Below the pieces are notes generated by a model. The model saw only the letters and a program-made list of their open reading frames with translations, was not told the origin of the DNA and did not search any database. This document shows, in pieces, positions 58,201-64,000 of a stretch of DNA of 64,000 nt; within the stretch, counting starts at the first letter, position 1; each line of letters begins with the position of its first letter. Origin of the DNA: Karalla daura (Eukaryota; Chordata; Actinopteri; Chaetodontiformes; Leiognathidae); NCBI GenBank assembly GCA_029224185.1, contig CM055193.1:15935669-15999668 (forward strand), given 5' to 3'. Position numbers and translations under genes: made by a program.

Positions 58201-59860
58201 GCGGTTGGCTGGTTGAATATCAGTGGATGTGCTTTGTTCCGGGGTCAGAAACCTCACCATGTTTATTGAGTTATTCCTCTCCACTCTTCCATAGGGACCC
58301 CCAGTCTAGTTAGACAAGGACACAAAGAAGCTCAATACACACACACACACATGCACACACGTGGGTCTGGGTGTCTGAGTGCAGAGAGTGATGGTGATGC
58401 AGCGATGACATCACAGGGGTGACTTGCTCAGAGTGTGATACTGTCATGCAGCAGGAAACAGCCCAGTGTGTCACTTACCAGGAAAATATGTCTGCACTGA
58501 CTTCTGAGAACCAGATTTGTCCATCCGCCATGAGCAACGCAGGAAACAAAGAGAGAGAGAAAAAACACAGTTCTTATGAAAGTAACAACTCAGATCAACT
58601 TTTACTGAAAACCTGCATAAGATTTAGAGCAAACAATAAGTCCAACAATTAATTAACAAATATTTGACAACAAATAAATGAGTGAATATGATAATTAGCC
58701 TCTACTTTGAAAGTTATTTGCACACAGAATAAATGCCCTGTCCATTTTTCAGTGCTCACCACATGACTCATAAAACCAAAGACACATCTGGGCATTTTTA
58801 CAGACTCACTGTGGCAAAATATTTCTGTTATCAATCACTGCAAAATGAATCATGAATCACAATGAATCAGACAAGTTTTCGCATTCCACACACACACATT
58901 CTCACACATACCAGACCTCCTTCCCAGAAACACATTTTTACAACACTGTTTTGTATGATCTTCCTGCTTAGTGTGCAGACACGATGCAGTTGTCTGTCAT
59001 TGTCTAATATAAACATGAACATGCAAATATGAACATTGACATTATCTGAAGAAGATTGCTTTAAATATTTTTTTCCCAATTAAGTTGAATAATGAATAAT
59101 TCTGATGAAATAATAATAATAATAATTTTGAGGAGACAGCATCATACACACTCAGACTCAGTCTGTTTCATATTCACCAGCACAGACACAGACATGCTTA
59201 ACTCAATGGTGCTATATTAAAATGACAGTTCTGTTACATATTCATGAGGCCTGATGTGAAGGACATCAGATCTACAGACACAATCAAACACACACACGCA
59301 CACACACACACACACGCATACACATACACACACATACACACACACACAGAAGTAAATGTAATCACCTGCTCACCCCTTTGCTCCAGGCTGTGGCACGGTC
59401 AGCATTTTTTGTGTGTGCGTGTGTGCATGTGTGTATGTGTGTGTGTGGAGTAGTAAATGTGAAGTAATGAATAATGAATTTAGGTGAATTTAGGTCATGT
59501 GGCCAACTGGGAGAGACACACTGGGAATAGCTCTTTCTCCTGATCCTCATTGTGTGTGAATGAGTGTATGAAATAGAGAGAGAAAGAGAGAGAGTGTGTG
59601 TGTGTATGTGCTTCAGCTATATTTGTGAGAAACACTTTAAGTTTTAAAGTGTAGATATGAGGATGTTTTTGGAACGTGGGGGTGTTTTCTCTGCCAGTCA
59701 CATTCAAATGGACCATTGGTTTGATGTTTCGTGGGGTTTTATGGGTTTTGAGGATTTGATTTGACTTAGCATTTTGGTGATGGGCTAAGGGGAGTGCATC
59801 ATGTCAGAGTGAATTTGTGTGTGTGTGTGATTTGTGGATATGTGTGTGCATTGAGGGGGA
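55260..59860. other. Noncoding intergenic stretch
   Basis: Mostly AT-rich unique sequence. Contains a dispersed repeat fragment (56405-56575), a GC-richer patch at about 56785-57000, TG at about 57097-57122, and CA/TG clusters at about 58110-58130, 58335-58362, 59285-59350, 59410-59450 and 59594-59608. No supported gene. Confidence 0.6.
56405..56575 (-). repeat. Partial dispersed repeat copy (reverse)
   Basis: CACGTTTAGGTTGAGTGGAG, GTGAATGATGTGTGCGCCCT, TGTCGAGGGTGTATTCGCTA, CTATATGTGCTAGGATAG. The internal TG stretch is short. Confidence 0.65.
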
Positions 59861-62150
59861 AGTATCTTCCCTCCTCTGCCCCTCGCCTTTGCTTAATCGC
59901 TCCGTCCACAGTTCCCAATTTTTACCCGCAGATCGGAATCTATCAATGAATTAATTTCTCGCTCTGTCGCTCACTATCCGTCCACCTTCACCCCCGACCC
60001 CCCTTCACTCTCTGATCCCCCCCACCCACGTGCTCGCACTCCCCCCCTCAGGCCTCTCGGTGGACTGGCTGGTCCACCTGCCCGCCTGCCCTTTAAAGCC
60101 CCTCTGGTTCTCTGGGACTCCTCTGGACCCTGGGGGGAAAAGGGGGGGTGGGGAACTAAACGTAGAGGACTAGGAAATTGGTGCGTTATGTTCACTGTTT
60201 AACGGTACGGAATAGAAATACGGTGGCCTGCGTGGTCTTATCTTCACTAAACCATCACAACTTCTTTGAGGCGTGTTCTTAAACCGGCCACACACCACAC
60301 CTGCTATTGTTATATCAGCTGGCTGCTAGGGTATTTTTCAGAGAAGAATTGCTGCCACAGACATTGATTCATGAGATTTTGGTGAACCCTGTGACACAAC
60401 ATGAAATATTAGCTTGATTTGGGGCTGCTGTAAATCAAGTTTAAATTCATCTTCTCTATAACTGTGACTGATGTTGGCACGTCTGTTTCGTGCAGTGTCA
60501 CCCCCCTCAGATCTCTCTCACGTCTTTTTGTGATTTAAAACTTAATTGCTCCGGAGATAACCCTCTCTGTGGGTTAATGATCCCAAGCGCACTGGTTCTA
60601 TATCATGTATTAATAAAAAAAAAGATGATATGAGATTGCTGTGAATTTTTTACTCTCCACACTATTGCAAATTCATATGCAGGCAATTTTTTTCTATATA
60701 ATGTATAGTATGTCTGTATAGTATGTGACGAAGACTTGTATAATGCTGTACAGTATATGTTACATACTCATACATTATATTAAATATAATTGCAGTCATT
60801 TATTCATTCAAATTTATTAATGAAAGTGCTTAAAACTGATTCAAAGTGAGTGATCCTGCAATTTCTATTTAGTTATGGGAAAAGACATAAAGGCAGGTAC
60901 AAGTTACAGCTAAATATCTTCTTGCATACCTCACTTGACGTGGCTTGGAATATTTGTGCAGACGTTTTTTACTTGCATTAACCATCCCCTGTGTCTGTTT
61001 AACCACTCGACTTCAGGACCAGTGTTTTATGCATTAATGCATTTCTACATATTTTAATTTAATGAGATTAAAAGAGTCAAATCATTCAGTAGATGTAATT
61101 TATTCAGCAGTACAAAAATCAGAAAAAAAATCTAATTTCAAGGTATAAATGAATGATATTTTCTTTAATCTTGTTAATTATTTTCCCTGTTAGCACATTA
61201 ATTGTTTGAATTTAAGGGTGAGGAAGTCGGGGTGACATCTTCTCAAGATTATCCCGTCAATAGTCCCAAACCTAAAGATATTCGACATTATTCTGCGTTA
61301 ACAAAGACAAAGAAAGCCAGTGTAGATTTGCATTTGAGAGACTGATTACCATGCTTAAAACATGAATTAATCCGCTGAATTAATTAAACCACAGCCTTTA
61401 ATACCTTTGTACTGAACTGTTACATAGAAATCCATCACAAAATTGCAAGTTGCTCCAACCCACAGCACTAACTGGATGTGAAGAGTCTTTACTCATCTCT
61501 AAATCTCTAAATGGTTATTCCTCTCTGAAGACTTCGTATTTGATTTGCTTCAAGAGGCCATAATGATACAGAAAAATTAACAATAGCAGGCATTGTGCAC
61601 CGAGTATTGTCACAGTGAGGATTTCCTCAGGAGGGGTCAAGTATCTCTATGCTGCAGTCTCAATAAAGACACAGACACACTCATGTCTGAAAAGGCGACA
61701 ATCCGCCATCTTTAGATCAAGGCTTAATTCATTAATGAGCTGCAGCCCTCCCCCCTGTTTAACTCAGCGTAGGAGGTCCATGAATATTTAAATTAAAGGA
61801 AGTCCACATGAATAACCTTGTTTTTTGTACAAGCACCAACCAGACAGTGTATGTGCTGGATAGTACTTCATGGATTGGAGCCTGCTGGGACGTTTCTACT
61901 ACCCATCATTCATTTTCCAGAGGTCTGTTACACTCTCTGTCTGTCCTCATAACATCAGGGGAACCCCTACTGCTGGCTGCTATCTTACCCTCATTAACGC
62001 CCTATACACACACACACACACACACATGCACACATACACACACATTTTCATGCCCCACTGTTCTGTATGGATCATTTATTTAGAAATAAGCCTGGCATGT
62101 AACAGCTGCCCTAAGGGCCAGTGGCAGGTGTGCATTTCTGTGAGCACGTA
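59861..62150. other. C-rich patch followed by AT-rich sequence
   Basis: 59870-60140 is C-rich with moderate CpG and a G-rich end. 60180-61800 is AT-rich with several TAATTA-type homeodomain-like cores and could include conserved noncoding DNA, which cannot be judged from one genome. A short CA run lies at about 62005-62045. No supported gene. Confidence 0.55.
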
Positions 62151-62156
62151 GGTGTA

Positions 62157-62157
<1 letters not shown>

Positions 62158-62189
<32 letters not shown>

Positions 62190-62207
62190 CTGTTTGTGTG
62201 TGTGTTT

Positions 62208-62267
<60 letters not shown>

Positions 62268-62287
62268 AAGTGACCATGAAGCTGGGC

Positions 62288-62323
<36 letters not shown>

Positions 62324-62408
62324 CAGAAGTGATAATTGACATCAACAGCAGACTGGGGGGGTGAAGACCTGACAACAATAGGAACTGAAATGGGGGTCAT
62401 GTATGCTT

Positions 62409-62492
<84 letters not shown>
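62158..62492. repeat. Three consecutive (TG)n arrays
   Basis: Impure TG at about 62158-62266, TG at about 62291-62320 and pure (TG)n at 62411-62492, separated by short unique spacers. Part of a run of TG sequence reaching about 62640. Confidence 0.96.
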
Positions 62493-62495
<3 letters not shown>

Positions 62496-62639
62496 AGAGA
62501 ATGAGAGATGTTGAGGACAGGTTGCGTAATTATGACATGAAGGAGGGGGTCTACATTAGCCAGCTGTCACTCTTTACCCTTCACCCTGTGTGTGTGTGTG
62601 TGTCTGCGTGGGTGCGTGTGTCTGCAAGTGATTGTGTGT

Positions 62640-64000
62640 GTTTTTAGAGGAAGCTGAGTTGCAGACTTCGGGTGGCTACATTCACAGACTGATGTGTTAT
62701 GACACCTTCGGTAACCTCCTCTGCCCTCGCTGTCCGCTCCTGTTTCGAAGACTTAGACTGGTCCCAGTGCTCTAGGACCAGTCTGATTCTTCATCTTTCA
62801 TTTTCATAAGCTTCTTAGCTTTAAAACTGCCAAAGTGACTGAAGGTCATCTAACTCCATTTTCATCTACAAAGTTTTTAAATTGTCCAATAATTTGGTTT
62901 GCATCAGCCCTAGCCATAGGGGCTTCTCTACACTGCTATGCTTAAAGATATTGGCAAAAAAAATCTCCACAGAAATTTTCACTATTCCATATCTGTGTGG
63001 TCACATTAAAGCACGTGTAACTCAGTTAACCTAAGACCATGGCTTTATTAAAAAGAAAATTGGAGGATGGGAATATTTTTCCACATTAAATAGAGAAATC
63101 TTTCACAACTTTAAAAATGTAAAACTTCTTACAAGCAGCTTATTCAGTCTGGGTATATGCCTGCCTAGATACCTTTAAGCAGTCCCTTCAGAAGCCCCTC
63201 TTGTGCTATTGCTGCACTGTGTTTTCGCTGGTCCCATAAATGGTGTATACAGCCCTGGCCTCACAGGCTTCAAGTGCTAGCCAGTTATTTTTGGAACTAC
63301 TGTACTAAAAAGTACAGAGTGGATTTCACAAGCTTCAGGATCAACCAACAGCAGAGTGTGTAATCCCTCACCTCAAGCAAAAACAAGAAAATGACCAAAC
63401 TTGGAGTGCAGCGAGAGGTTCTGGCCTGGAGAAGCAGGAATAGAAAAGAACAAAGAGGGAAAGCCTGATCCATCAAACAATCCCCCCCCCACCCCCCCCC
63501 CCCCCCACCCCCTTCCACACACATACCCCCCACCCCACTCTCTCTCAAACACACACACACACACACATGCAGGCCTGATCCAAACAGCCACCCCACCCCC
63601 TGACACTCCTGCTGTCACGGGTCAATGTTCAGTCAGCAGCCGGGGACAAAAGAGAAGATGTTTAGATGAATGGAAATGCAGTCGATGCGGCAGAAAACAC
63701 ACACGCTCACAATCTCTCTTTGTAATGTCATTAGCAGAGAAGATGTTTCCTGCTGCTTTGATCTGATCTTCTGTCTTTATCAGGATGACCTCCGCCTTTG
63801 ACACACGCACATTTAAAGACACACATCCATTGTCTTTCATTTTTTGTTGTCACAAGCACAGATTTGGATTTCTTTAAATATCAAAATCTATCTTTGAAAT
63901 GTCAAATGCAGTTACATGCCCTCGAGTTAATAGTGATTTTTTTCATTTCTGTGTCAATATGAATTCCGCCTGGGAACAGATTAATGTTTGTCTTGCTCAG
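62640..64000. other. Noncoding end of the window
   Basis: Contains a nearly pure poly-C tract at 63481-63510 with C-rich flanks to about 63535, and a CA run near 63550-63567. No exon recognised up to the window end. Confidence 0.6.

Noticed and set aside
60050..60180. Possible exon after a CCCCCCCTCAG acceptor-like tract
   Set aside because: A frame stays open for about 39 codons, but no donor, partner exon or recognisable motif was found.
1..64000. CRISPR arrays, operons, prophage or bacterial mobile elements
   Set aside because: The sequence is vertebrate nuclear DNA. The regular repeats are dinucleotide microsatellites without spacers.
1..64000. tRNA, rRNA or snRNA genes
   Set aside because: No cloverleaf with A and B boxes or known small RNA sequence was recognised by eye. 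A covariance-model search would settle this.

Overview
The window looks like teleost fish nuclear DNA. It has short vertebrate-type exons with GT-AG introns, very many (CA)n/(TG)n arrays, several decayed copies of a dispersed fish repeat, and a LINE 3' end with a tail common in fish genomes. There is no bacterial-style gene packing, and most of the sequence is noncoding. All supported genes are on the + strand.

Region 1 (1-32277) holds most of a pdzk4 gene (PDZ domain-containing protein 4, also called LNX5 or PDZRN4-like). Fourteen exons from 18770 to 32277 were joined by checking reading phase at every junction. Together they encode about 1,032 residues: a GTQTD-containing N-terminal segment, one PDZ domain, long low-complexity and acidic linkers, a coiled-coil-like block, the basic C-terminal block of the LNX3/4/5 group, and a C-terminal PDZ-binding motif (VTTV). 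The start codon is not visible and probably lies left of the window. Two small phase-compatible candidate exons lie at 13843 and about 16938. The first 13.8 kb is probably intron or 5' flank and holds repeats plus a perfect RFX-type X-box. A 3' UTR with poly(A) signals follows 32277.

Region 2 (37512-42184) is a complete eight-exon gene for a type I membrane receptor of 381 residues. It has a signal peptide, two V-type Ig domains of the pIgR/CD300 (CMRF35-like) kind, a Thr/Ser/Pro-rich stalk, one transmembrane helix without charged residues, and a cytoplasmic tail with an ITIM (ITYSEV). An ETS/PU.1-type site lies just upstream and a poly(A) signal just downstream.

Region 3 (42400-64000) shows no gene I can support. 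It holds a LINE 3' end with an internal duplication, many microsatellites, further dispersed repeat copies, GA-rich and CpG-richer patches at 53.6-55.2 kb and near 60 kb, and AT-rich sequence.

The two genes have unrelated roles: a probably neuronal scaffold beside an immune receptor. No new multi-gene system was found. The best leads are the expanded fish pdzk4 protein, a CpG-rich intronic island with an RE1-like and X-box-like site, and dinucleotide arrays growing at the same internal position in several copies of one repeat.
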